Source: Roseospira visakhapatnamensis (GTDB lineage Bacteria > Pseudomonadota > Alphaproteobacteria > Rhodospirillales > Rhodospirillaceae). From it: a stretch of 64,000 bases of DNA. The position numbers and the translations under genes were made by a program. Below are positions 18,391 through 26,618 of this stretch, one piece after another. Position 1 is the stretch's first letter. Every line of letters begins with the position of its first letter. The notes beneath the pieces are model-generated. The model was not told where the DNA came from. It did not search any database and saw only the letters and a list, made by a program, of their open reading frames with translations. The stretch spans positions 295,263-359,262 of the forward strand of contig NZ_JACIGK010000001.1 in assembly GCF_014197915.1 (NCBI RefSeq), in the 5' to 3' direction.

Positions 18391-19920
18391 TCAGAAATCG
18401 ACACCCTCGGGCGCGTCGCCCGTTTCCAGGTTGTCGAACCGGGTGTAGTTGCCGTCGAAGAACAGCCGCACGGTACCGATGGGGCCATGGCGCTGCTTGG
18501 CGATGATGCATTCGGCGACATTGTGGGCGGCCTCGCAGCGCTCGACCCATTTCTGGTGTCGCTCCAGATACTTGTCCTCGTTCTCCTCGCCGCGACGGGC
18601 GGGTTCGCCACGCTCCAGGTAGTACTGTTCGCGGAACACGAACATGACCACGTCGGCGTCCTGTTCGATGGACCCCGACTCCCGCAGGTCAGCCAGTTGC
18701 GGGCGCTTGTCCTCGCGCTGTTCCACCGCGCGGGAGAGCTGCGACAGCGCCAGCACCGGCACGTTCAGCTCCTTGGCCAGGCTCTTCAGGCCCCGGGTGA
18801 TGGCCGACACCTCCTGGACGCGCGAGTCGAGGGAGACGTTCTTGCCGCCGCTGAGAAGCTGGAGGTAGTCGACCACCACCAGCCCCAGGCCGTGCTGGCG
18901 CGCCAGCCGCCGGCAGCGGGTGCGCATGGCCGACACCGTCAGCGCGGGGGTGTCGTCGATGTACAGCGGGACCCGGTGCAGTTCCTGACTCTCCACCAGC
19001 ATGCGCTCGAAGTCCTCGCCCGACAGTTCGCCGGTGCGGATGCGATGCGAGGAGACGCGCACCCGCTCGGACAGGATGCGGGTGGCCAACTGTTCGGCGC
19101 TCATCTCCAGCGAGAAGAAGGCAACGCCCTTGCCGTGCTCGGCCTCGTCGTCGGAGTCAGCGAGGTGCTGCGCCGCGTTGAAGGCGATGGCGGTGGCCAG
19201 GGCCGTCTTGCCCATGGACGGGCGCCCGGCCAGGATCAGCAGGTCCGAGGCATGCAGCCCGCCGAGCTTGCGGTCCAGGTCCATCAGGCCGGTGGTCACG
19301 CCCGCCAGCCGCCCCTCGCGGCGGTGCGCCGCCTCGGCCAGGTCCAGCGCGTTGATCAGGGCGGTCTTGAAGGCCACCAGGCCGCCCTCATACTGGCCGG
19401 TTGTGGCCAGGTCGTACAGGCGTTGCTCGCTGGTTTCGATCTGGTCGGTGGCGTTGATGTCGATGTCGTTGTCGTGCGCCTCGTTGACCATGTCGGTGCC
19501 CAGCGCGATGAGCTGGCGCCGCAGGAAATAGTCGTGGATGAGGCGCCCGTAGTCCTTCGCGTTGATGATCGACACCACTGAGCCGACCAGGGCCGCCAGA
19601 TACCGGGCGCCGCCTACCTCGGCCAGCGACTCGTCGCTGTCCACGTAGGGCTTGACGGTGACCGGGTTGGCCACCTGGTTGCGCTCGATAAGGCGCTGGC
19701 AGGTGTCGTAGATGTGCGCGTGCGCCGGGTGGATGAAGTGCTCGGGGCGCAGGAACTCGCCCACCGTCTCCATCACCTTGTTGTTGGTCAGCAGCGCGCC
19801 CAGGAACGCCTGTTCGGCCTCCAGGCTGGCCGGCGGCGGGCGCAGGCCGGTGTTGTTCGCGTCCGGGGCGCCGTCGTTGGCGTGCGCCGGGGCGCGGGCG
19901 TGGGGGGTGTGGGGTTCCAT
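18391..19920 (-). CDS. dnaB: Replicative DNA helicase DnaB
   Basis: A 509-residue hexameric helicase that unwinds DNA at the replication fork. The N-terminal primase-interacting domain begins at PPASLEAEQAFLGALL and contains the typical HIYDTCQRLIERNQ. The RecA-like domain has ILAGRPSMGKTALA (Walker A), FFSLEMSAEQL, VVVDYLQLL (Walker B) and LSQLSRAVEQREDKRPQLADLRESGSIEQDAD, all diagnostic for DnaB. The ATG at 19920 is preferred to the one at 19962, which adds 14 unconserved residues. The first 40 residues are low complexity. It contains no intein. Confidence 0.97.
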   Translation of the reverse strand: MEPHTPHARAPAHANDGAPDANNTGLRPPPASLEAEQAFLGALLTNNKVMETVGEFLRPEHFIHPAHAHIYDTCQRLIERNQVANPVTVKPYVDSDESLAEVGGARYLAALVGSVVSIINAKDYGRLIHDYFLRRQLIALGTDMVNEAHDNDIDINATDQIETSEQRLYDLATTGQYEGGLVAFKTALINALDLAEAAHRREGRLAGVTTGLMDLDRKLGGLHASDLLILAGRPSMGKTALATAIAFNAAQHLADSDDEAEHGKGVAFFSLEMSAEQLATRILSERVRVSSHRIRTGELSGEDFERMLVESQELHRVPLYIDDTPALTVSAMRTRCRRLARQHGLGLVVVDYLQLLSGGKNVSLDSRVQEVSAITRGLKSLAKELNVPVLALSQLSRAVEQREDKRPQLADLRESGSIEQDADVVMFVFREQYYLERGEPARRGEENEDKYLERHQKWVERCEAAHNVAECIIAKQRHGPIGTVRLFFDGNYTRFDNLETGDAPEGVDF

Positions 19921-20058
19921 CGTCCGATCATAGCGCGGTCGACGATCGCAAGCAGGCCCCATCCCCCCTGTGAGTCATGAGGATAACGGGGACAGTCCGG
20001 CGACGGGACGGGCCTGTTGCCGCGCGTCGCGGACTGGAGGGGCCAGCACGGCCGGCGG

Positions 20059-21195
20059 TCAGGGCCAGTAGCCGGACTCTTGGTAGTAGCGCCGCGCCCC
20101 GGGATGCAGCGGAATACCGGTGCCGTGCGGCGCCCGCGACGGGATCAACAGATCGCCGGCCGGCGTCTGCTGGAACAATCCCCGCACGCTGGGGTGCCAC
20201 ATGGCCCGGGCGACGCCGTGGGCGGTGGCCTCGTCCAGGGCGTCGGTCACGGTGGTCAGCACCGCGCCGACCGACACCGTATGGATGGGCGCGGGGTTGT
20301 TGGCGTAGGTCCCCGCCGGGATCACGCTGGTGGACAGGAAGGGGTGGTTGCGCACCATGCGCTCGATGGCCGGGCCGGCCAGCGGTACCACCCGCACCGG
20401 CATGGCCTCGGCGACCTCGCGCACCACCGTGACCGGCGGGGCGCCGATAAAGAAGAAGGCATCGATCTCGCCGGCCACCAGCAGGTCGGCGGAGGGTCCC
20501 GGCTTCTCGAACACCGGCAACAGGTCCGCCTCGGTCAGGCCATGGGCGATCAGCAACTGCCGCGCATCGACCAGGGTGCCCGATCCCTCCTCGCCCATCC
20601 CCACGCGCATGCCCCGCAGATCCTCGACGCGGGTCAGCGGTCCGTCCGCCCGCACCACCAGGTGCAGGGCCTCGTCATACAGCCGCGCCAGGGCCACCAG
20701 ATTCGGCATGGGACCGGCTTCCCGGAACACGCCGGCCCCGGCGCGCGCCCAGAAGGCCACATCGGACTGGCTGAACGCCATCCCCAGCGCCCCCGAGGCC
20801 AGCAGATGCATGTTCTCCACCGAGCCGTTGGTGGACAGCGCCACGGCGATCAGCCCCGGCACGCCGCAACTGCCGCCCTTCTCGCAGGGCCGCGAGCCGG
20901 GCGGCCGGCTGATGGCGCTGGCGATCAGGCCACCGATGGGAAAGTAGGTGCCGGAGGTGGACCCGGTGCCGATGCGCAGGAACCGCAGGTCGGCCGCCGA
21001 GCCGATATCGACGTCCTGGGCCCGGGCGCCGCCGGGGCCGGTGGACGGCCCCAGCAGGCCGGCGCCCCCGGCGGCCAGAAGCAGTCCGGCCCGTCCCAGA
21101 AGGCCCACAAGCCGGCGGCGATCATCGGACCACCGCTCCACGCTTCGTCCGTCGGTCCCCGACGCACCCACGGCCCCCGTGCGTATCACCCCCAT
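20059..21195 (-). CDS. TAXI-family TRAP transporter solute-binding protein
   Basis: A 378-residue periplasmic binding protein of the TAXI (TRAP-associated extracytoplasmic immunogenic) type. A basic lead is followed by a hydrophobic segment (about residues 28-50) and the cleavage site GGARA-QD. The mature start LRFLRIGTGSTSGTYFPIGGLIA is the family signature, as are GALGMAFSQSDVA and LRGMRVGMGEEGSGT. TAXI proteins deliver organic acids or glutamate-like solutes to a fused 4TM-12TM permease. No such permease gene lies nearby, so this protein either works with a distant permease or has another role. Confidence 0.88.
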   Translation of the reverse strand: MGVIRTGAVGASGTDGRSVERWSDDRRRLVGLLGRAGLLLAAGGAGLLGPSTGPGGARAQDVDIGSAADLRFLRIGTGSTSGTYFPIGGLIASAISRPPGSRPCEKGGSCGVPGLIAVALSTNGSVENMHLLASGALGMAFSQSDVAFWARAGAGVFREAGPMPNLVALARLYDEALHLVVRADGPLTRVEDLRGMRVGMGEEGSGTLVDARQLLIAHGLTEADLLPVFEKPGPSADLLVAGEIDAFFFIGAPPVTVVREVAEAMPVRVVPLAGPAIERMVRNHPFLSTSVIPAGTYANNPAPIHTVSVGAVLTTVTDALDEATAHGVARAMWHPSVRGLFQQTPAGDLLIPSRAPHGTGIPLHPGARRYYQESGYWP

Positions 21196-21627
21196 CTCCG
21201 GTGTTCCTCCTCAAGCCACCACCATCGTGGCCGGACGGGGCCGGCGCGGCCGGTGGATCGACCGCCGTTCCCTGTCATCGTCCCATGGTCCAGGATGGGC
21301 CGTAATGTGGGACTTTTTCGGGCATCGTGCAGGCAGAACCGTCGTCGGCGACGACCTGTCGTGTCGACGACGGGTCCGGGCCTCCCCTGTCGCGGCATTT
21401 TCGCGGACACCAGACGCAATGGTACCGGCCGGAGGGCTGGAATGCTACCGTTGGGCGGCCACCCCGCCGGGTCCTCGGCGCGGCGCCGGCGGTCGAGTCG
21501 GACTCATCCGGCGGCCAAAAACCGTTGCGGGCACCCGGTTGCCTTGCCATGCTTGGGTCCGGGCAGGCACGCGGGGCGCGCGCCCCGGGGGGACCGGCGG
21601 CCACGCACAAATCGGGGGACACGGGCC
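21196..21627. other. Intergenic region TAXI / PilZ gene
   Basis: 432 bp between divergent genes. It should contain both promoters. I found only short GC-type open frames and small imperfect palindromes, and no RNA gene or repeat that recurs elsewhere in the window. Confidence 0.4.
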
Positions 21628-22002
21628 ATGACCAGCACCCATCCGGAGCCCACCGGCACGGCGTCGGACCAGGATCGGCGCGACCATCCGCGCTGGGAGC
21701 TGCCGGAAACCGCCAAGCTGATCCTGGACTCCGAATACGATGTCTCGTGCGCCATCGGCGACGTGTCGGGCTCGGGCCTGCTGGTCAACACCGCCCTGGC
21801 ACCCCGCATCGGCGACGAGGCCATCATCTATGTCAGGTCCCTGGGGCGGTTTCGGGCGCAGGTGGCGCGGGTGTCCGACGGTCAGGTGGCGTTTCGGTTC
21901 CTGATCGAGGACGAGCGCCAGGTCCTTCTGTTGCAGCGGCTGGAACGCCGCCTTCAGCAGCCCCCCGACGCGACCGGCGCGCCGGCCGATCCCGCGCGGT
22001 GA
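21628..22002 (+). CDS. PilZ-domain protein (c-di-GMP receptor candidate)
   Basis: A 124-residue single-domain cytoplasmic protein. The c-di-GMP-binding signature is present: RRDHPR at 17-22 (RxxxR form) followed by DVSGSG at 45-50 (D/N-x-S-x-x-G form). The beta-barrel strands that follow (AIIYVRSLGRFRAQVARVSDGQVAFRF) match PilZ. The C-terminus is a charged helix and a Pro/Ala tail. The start is the ATG at 21628. No flagellar or cellulose gene is adjacent, so the target process cannot be inferred. Confidence 0.85.
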   Translation: MTSTHPEPTGTASDQDRRDHPRWELPETAKLILDSEYDVSCAIGDVSGSGLLVNTALAPRIGDEAIIYVRSLGRFRAQVARVSDGQVAFRFLIEDERQVLLLQRLERRLQQPPDATGAPADPAR

Positions 22003-22107
22003 ACCCGGCCCTCGGTCGCCCTGTCACCGAAGGGTCGCTGGACGGCGCCACCGGGCCACCCCACGTGAGTGTTCGGAACGCTCCTCTCCCGATAACGGAC
22101 CCCGACC

Positions 22108-22965
22108 ATGAAGATCGTTCACCTGTCCGACCTGCATGTGGTCGCCGCGCCGGGCACGCTGTATGCCAGCGACCCGCGCGACAATCTGGCCCGCGTGCTG
22201 AACCATGTCCATCGCCACCATGGCGACGCGGCCTTCCTGTGGATCACCGGCGACCTGGTGCATGATGGCGGCGACGCGGCCTATCGCGCCGTCAGGGACC
22301 TGTTGGCCGCCTGCCCGATGCCGGTCCACCTGGGCCTGGGCAACCACGACGCCCGGGCGCCGTTCAAGCGGGTGTTCACGGACGCGCCCATGGGCGATCC
22401 CGACTATCTGCAATACACGGTGGACACCCCGGAGGGCGTGTTCCTGATGCTGGACACCCTGGAGCCGGGGCTGGGCGCCGGGCGCCTGGACGCCACCCGG
22501 CTCGCGTGGGTGCAGGCCCGCCTGGAGGAACACAAGGATCGCGACGTGTTCGTGGGCCTGCATCACCCGCCCTATGAAACGGGCATCGCCGCCATGGACC
22601 GCATTCGCCTGACCGTGGGCGCGCGCGAACTGGGCGACCTGCTGACGGCGCATGGCCGGGTGCGCCACCTGTTCCACGGCCACCTGCACCGGCCCATCAC
22701 CGCCTGCTGGCGCGGCATGCCCATCTCGACGGTGCCGGGGACCAACCACCAGGTGGCGCTGACCCTGGGCAAGGATCCCACCGTGCTGGGCTGCTTCGAC
22801 CCGCCGGGCTATGCCGTGGCGCTGATCCGCGACGGCGCGGTCTGCCTGCACCAGGAGCGGGTGGCCGACCCCGGCGCGCCCCTCTACAGCATGGAGGACA
22901 AGGCCGCCGAGGCCGCCGCCACCCTCGACGCCATGCCCCTGTTCAACACCATCGCCGCCGCGTGA
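22108..22965 (+). CDS. Class III cyclic-nucleotide phosphodiesterase-like metallophosphoesterase
   Basis: A 285-residue calcineurin-like phosphoesterase. All five metal-binding blocks are visible: HLSDLHV at 5-11, ITGDLVHDGG, LGNHDAR, GLHHPPYETG and FHGHLHRP. The order and the short cap are those of the CpdA/GpdQ/Rv0805 group, which hydrolyses cyclic nucleotides or other phosphodiesters. ATG at 22108 starts the first beta strand (MKIVHLSDLH), so the start is firm. The real substrate is not evident; cAMP is only a family-based guess. Monocistronic. Confidence 0.85.
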   Translation: MKIVHLSDLHVVAAPGTLYASDPRDNLARVLNHVHRHHGDAAFLWITGDLVHDGGDAAYRAVRDLLAACPMPVHLGLGNHDARAPFKRVFTDAPMGDPDYLQYTVDTPEGVFLMLDTLEPGLGAGRLDATRLAWVQARLEEHKDRDVFVGLHHPPYETGIAAMDRIRLTVGARELGDLLTAHGRVRHLFHGHLHRPITACWRGMPISTVPGTNHQVALTLGKDPTVLGCFDPPGYAVALIRDGAVCLHQERVADPGAPLYSMEDKAAEAAATLDAMPLFNTIAAA

Positions 22966-23082
22966 CCGGGCGGACGGAGGGCGCCGGCTCCCGTCGACGC
23001 CTCGACGGGACCGCCCTTGCGACCCGGGCGCCTCGTCCTCAGGTGAAGGGGGTTCGGGTCCACCCAAGCCCGGGGAGGCGTG

Positions 23083-24075
23083 ATGGGTCTGCTCGTCGAC
23101 GGCGTCTGGCATGACCGGTGGTACGACACCGAGTCCTCGGGCGGCCGCTTCCAACGCCAGGACAGCGCCTTTCGCGCCTGGATCGGCGCCGATGGCGGCA
23201 CCCCCTTTCCGGCCGAGGCGGGCCGCTATCACCTTTACGTCTCGCTGGCCTGTCCCTGGGCGCATCGCACCCTGATCCTGCGCTCCCTCAAGGGACTGAC
23301 GGAGGCCATCCCGGTGACCGTCGTCGATCCGCTGATGCTGGCGAACGGCTGGGAGATCCCGGCCGGCGCGGACCCGGTCCACGGCGCCCGGTTCCTGCAT
23401 CAGGTCTACACGGCGGCCAAGCCCGACTACACCGGACGGGTGACCGTGCCGGTGCTGTGGGACCGCAAGACCGGAACGCTGGTCAACAACGAGAGCGGCG
23501 AGATCATCCGCATGTTGAATCACGGGTTCGGGGCGCTGGCCTCGGGACCGGATTTCTACCCGGAACCGCTGCGCCCGGCCATCGACTCGATGAACGCCTG
23601 GCTGTACGACACGCTGAACAACGGCGTCTACAAGGCCGGCTTCGCCACCACCCAGGCGGCGTACGAGGAAGCCGCGCGCCCCCTGTTCGACACCCTGATG
23701 GCCCTGGACGCGCGCCTGGCCACGCGGCGGTATCTGCTCGGCGAGGTCCTGACCGAGGCCGACTGGCGGGCCTTCACCACCCTGATCCGCTTCGACGCCG
23801 TGTACCACGGGCACTTCAAGTGCAACCAGACGCGCATCGAGGATCTGCCGAACCTCGCAGGCTATGTGCGCGAGCTGTACCAGGTGCCCGGCGTGGCCGA
23901 CACCGTGGACATGGGGCACATCAAGACCCACTACTACGCCAGCCACCGCACCCTCAATCCCGCCGGCATCGTGCCCCTGGGTCCCGCGCTGGACTTCACC
24001 CGCCCGCACGGCCGCGACCATCTGCCGGCGGCGGGGCGAGTCCTTCAAGGGAACGTCCCCCCAATGAGCGCTTGA
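23083..24075 (+). CDS. Glutathionyl-hydroquinone reductase (GST omega-like, YqjG type)
   Basis: A 330-residue GST-fold enzyme that reduces S-glutathionyl-hydroquinones, releasing glutathione. The active-site cysteine is in SLACPWAHRTLI, the signature of this group. The thioredoxin-like half ends with VPVLWDRKTGTLVNNESGEIIRML, the C-terminal helical half follows, and FNNGVYKAGF-like and IRFDAVYHGHFKCN segments are typical. The ATG at 23083 is preceded by GGGGAGG; a GTG immediately before it (23080) is too close to that ribosome site. Confidence 0.93.
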   Translation: MGLLVDGVWHDRWYDTESSGGRFQRQDSAFRAWIGADGGTPFPAEAGRYHLYVSLACPWAHRTLILRSLKGLTEAIPVTVVDPLMLANGWEIPAGADPVHGARFLHQVYTAAKPDYTGRVTVPVLWDRKTGTLVNNESGEIIRMLNHGFGALASGPDFYPEPLRPAIDSMNAWLYDTLNNGVYKAGFATTQAAYEEAARPLFDTLMALDARLATRRYLLGEVLTEADWRAFTTLIRFDAVYHGHFKCNQTRIEDLPNLAGYVRELYQVPGVADTVDMGHIKTHYYASHRTLNPAGIVPLGPALDFTRPHGRDHLPAAGRVLQGNVPPMSA

Positions 24076-24284
24076 GTCCGGGGGCCGAACCGTGTTTGGG
24101 TCCTGCCCCGGCCGAACCAAGCGGAGCATGCGTCATGCTCCGGGTTGTATGCCATTGTCGAGAAATGTGTACTTTGCATGACAGCCATGCGGCGGCCAGG
24201 CAAGACAAAGCCTCACCAAATCCGTTACCTTTTTGTCCCGGAGCCATCCCGATCCGTTTTCTGATCCTGGAGGATGCCGTGGGC

Positions 24285-24587
24285 ATGACCGAGGAAGGTC
24301 TGATCATAAGTACCGAAGCGCGTGGCCGCATGCGCGCCGGGGGTGTGTACCTGCGTAACCTGCGCGAAAGCCAGGAGATCACCCGCGCCGAACTGGCCGA
24401 GCAGTTGCTGAGCGTCTCCGAGGCGCTGGTGAGCGATATCGAGGCCGGGTCCGTGCGCCTGTCGATCGAGGACATGAGCCGCTGGGCGCTGGCCCTGGGC
24501 GTGCGCCACGACATGATGGCCGACGCGCTGGGCCGGCTGTACGACCCGTTGCCCTTCGATACCTTCTGGACTCGCGCCGCCGCCTAA
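24285..24587 (+). CDS. Small XRE-type helix-turn-helix protein
   Basis: About 100 residues, mostly one Cro/CI-type helix-turn-helix domain: YLRNLRESQEITRAELAEQL, then SVSEALVSDIEAGSVRLSIEDMSRWALALGV. The C-terminal 20 residues (DALGRLYDPLPFDTFW) are of unknown type. A GTG at 24279, 5 nt after a GGAGG, would add two residues and may be the true start. Likely a DNA-binding regulator. No toxin gene is adjacent, so there is no evidence for an antitoxin role. Confidence 0.8.
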   Translation: MTEEGLIISTEARGRMRAGGVYLRNLRESQEITRAELAEQLLSVSEALVSDIEAGSVRLSIEDMSRWALALGVRHDMMADALGRLYDPLPFDTFWTRAAA

Positions 24588-24824
24588 GCCGCGCGCGATT
24601 GTCCGAGTGGCGCCAACGTCACTCTGATCCGGCCTGGCCTTCTGAACCGGCGCCACCCGTAGGCGCCACCCGCCCTCCGCATCGGGCCGGGTGATGGGAT
24701 GCCCCCGCCGCTCTCCGCCGTTCGAGTCGGGACCCGCCATGATCATGCATGGCGGGCTTTGGTGGTTCGGGATACGCCGGGCGCGTCAGGCGCCCCCCCT
24801 TCCCATCGCCGTCAGGTCCGTTCC

Positions 24825-26591
24825 ATGCGCACGCCCCCGTCCGTCCCCGCCGCGCCCGCCGCCGCGTCTCCCTCGTTCCTTGACCTGTTCACCCCGAAGT
24901 TGGTCACGGTGCTGCGCGAGGGCTATGGACTGGCCCAGATGCGCGCCGACGCCCTCGCCGGGCTGACGGTCGCGGTGGTGGCGCTGCCGTTGTCCATGGC
25001 CATCGCCATCGCCTCCGGCGTCAGCCCGGACCGGGGCCTGTATGCCGCCATCGTCGGCGGGTTCCTGGTCTCGCTGCTGGGGGGCAGCCGCTTCCAGATC
25101 GGCGGTCCCGCCGGCGCCTTCATCGTGCTGGTGGCCGGCACCGTGCAGCAACACGGCGTCGACGGCCTGCTGCTGGCCACGCTGCTGTCCGGCGGCATCC
25201 TGATGGCCATGGGGCTGCTGCGCCTGGGCACCTACATCCAGTTCATTCCCTACCCGGTGACCGTGGGCTTCACCGCCGGCATCGCCGTCATCATCGCCGG
25301 CAGCCAGATCAAGGATCTGCTGGGCCTGACCCTGGGCGGTCCGGAACCGGGGCCCCTATTCGACAAGCTGCCGGTGCTGTGGCACAGCCTGCCCACGGTG
25401 ACCCCGGCGGCGGTGGCCGTGGCGCTCGGCACCATGGCGGTGATTACCGGCCTGAAGCGCTGGCGGCCGGCCTGGCCCAGCCTGTTGATCGCCGTGGTGG
25501 GCGCGGCCCTGCTCACCACGCTCGCCAACCTGCCGGTGGCCACCATCGGCAGCCATTTCGGCGGCATCCCCCAGGGCCTGCCGCTGCCCGGCCTGCCGCC
25601 GCTGGACTGGGCGCGCATTGAGGCGGTGGTGCCCAACGCCATCGCCTTCGCCCTGCTGGGGTCCATCGAATCCCTGCTGTCGGCGGTGGTGGCCGACGGC
25701 ATGACCGGGCGGCGCCATCGCTCCAACTGCGAACTGGTGGCCCAGGGGACGGCCAACATCGGCGCCGCCCTGTTCGGGGGCCTGTGCGTCACCGGGGCCA
25801 TCGCCCGCACCGCCACCAACATTCGCGCCGGCGCCCACGGCCCGGTGGCGGGCCTCATCCATGCCCTGGTGCTGCTGGCCTTCGTGCTGATCGCCGCGCC
25901 GCTGGCCTCGTTCATCCCGCTGGCGGCGCTGGCCGGGGTGCTGGCCATCGTCGCCTGGAACATGGTGGAGAAGGAGGCGTTCCTCACCCTGCTGCGGTCA
26001 AGCCGGGGCGACGCGGCGGTGTTGCTGGTCACCTTCCTGCTGACCGTGTTCCGCGACCTGACCGAGGCCATTGTGGTGGGCTTCGCGCTGGGCGCGCTGC
26101 TGTTCATCCACCGCATGTCGCAGGCCGTCTCGGTGGAGGCCCACACCCCCCCCCACCCCATGCCGCCCGTGGCCGAGGACCGCCCCGACGGCGCGCCGGC
26201 CGAGCGCACCCCCTACCAGCGGGATCCGGCCGTCGACCCGGGCGTGGTGGTCTACCGCCTCAGCGGCGCGTTCTTCTTCGGCGCCGCCTCCACGGTTGGG
26301 TCGGTGCTGGACCGCATCGCCGCCGCCCACAAGGCGCTGGTGCTGGACTTCAGCGGCGTTCCCGTCATGGATTCGTCGGCCGCCAACACCCTGTGCGGCC
26401 TGGCCCGCAAGGCCCGGCGGGCGCAGGTCCACGTGGTGCTGAGCGGCACGTCCCCGGGCGTGCGCGGCACCCTGGAGACCCATGGGGTGCGGCCGCCGCT
26501 GGCCACCTTCGCGCCGACGGTGGACGAGGCCGTGGTCCAGGCGCACGCCGCGCTGGCGGCACCGCCACCCCCGGCCAAGGGACCCGCCTGA
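24825..26591 (+). CDS. SulP-family inorganic anion transporter
   Basis: A 588-residue secondary transporter for sulfate, bicarbonate or related anions in the inner membrane. Roughly 10-12 hydrophobic segments run from about residue 35 to 430, beginning DALAGLTVAVVALPLSMAIAIASGVSPDRGLYAAIVGGF, the SulP signature. A cytoplasmic STAS domain covers about residues 470-580 (VVVYRLSGAFFFGAAST...LVLDFSGVPVMDSSAANTL), where the serine pair is the anti-sigma-antagonist phosphosite equivalent. The ATG at 24825 is chosen; upstream sequence in frame is not membrane-like. The substrate cannot be read from the sequence. Confidence 0.93.
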   Translation: MRTPPSVPAAPAAASPSFLDLFTPKLVTVLREGYGLAQMRADALAGLTVAVVALPLSMAIAIASGVSPDRGLYAAIVGGFLVSLLGGSRFQIGGPAGAFIVLVAGTVQQHGVDGLLLATLLSGGILMAMGLLRLGTYIQFIPYPVTVGFTAGIAVIIAGSQIKDLLGLTLGGPEPGPLFDKLPVLWHSLPTVTPAAVAVALGTMAVITGLKRWRPAWPSLLIAVVGAALLTTLANLPVATIGSHFGGIPQGLPLPGLPPLDWARIEAVVPNAIAFALLGSIESLLSAVVADGMTGRRHRSNCELVAQGTANIGAALFGGLCVTGAIARTATNIRAGAHGPVAGLIHALVLLAFVLIAAPLASFIPLAALAGVLAIVAWNMVEKEAFLTLLRSSRGDAAVLLVTFLLTVFRDLTEAIVVGFALGALLFIHRMSQAVSVEAHTPPHPMPPVAEDRPDGAPAERTPYQRDPAVDPGVVVYRLSGAFFFGAASTVGSVLDRIAAAHKALVLDFSGVPVMDSSAANTLCGLARKARRAQVHVVLSGTSPGVRGTLETHGVRPPLATFAPTVDEAVVQAHAALAAPPPPAKGPA

Positions 26592-26618
26592 GGGCGGCCC
26601 GGCGGCACCTCTCACCTC

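Noticed and set aside
22024..24129. 701-residue open frame antisense to the phosphodiesterase and GS-HQR genes
   Set aside because: GC shadow; repetitive His/Gly/Val/Asp composition with no domain.
24588..24824. Direct repeat GGCGCCACCCG in the spacer before the SulP gene
   Set aside because: Only two short copies; likely chance in GC-rich DNA.
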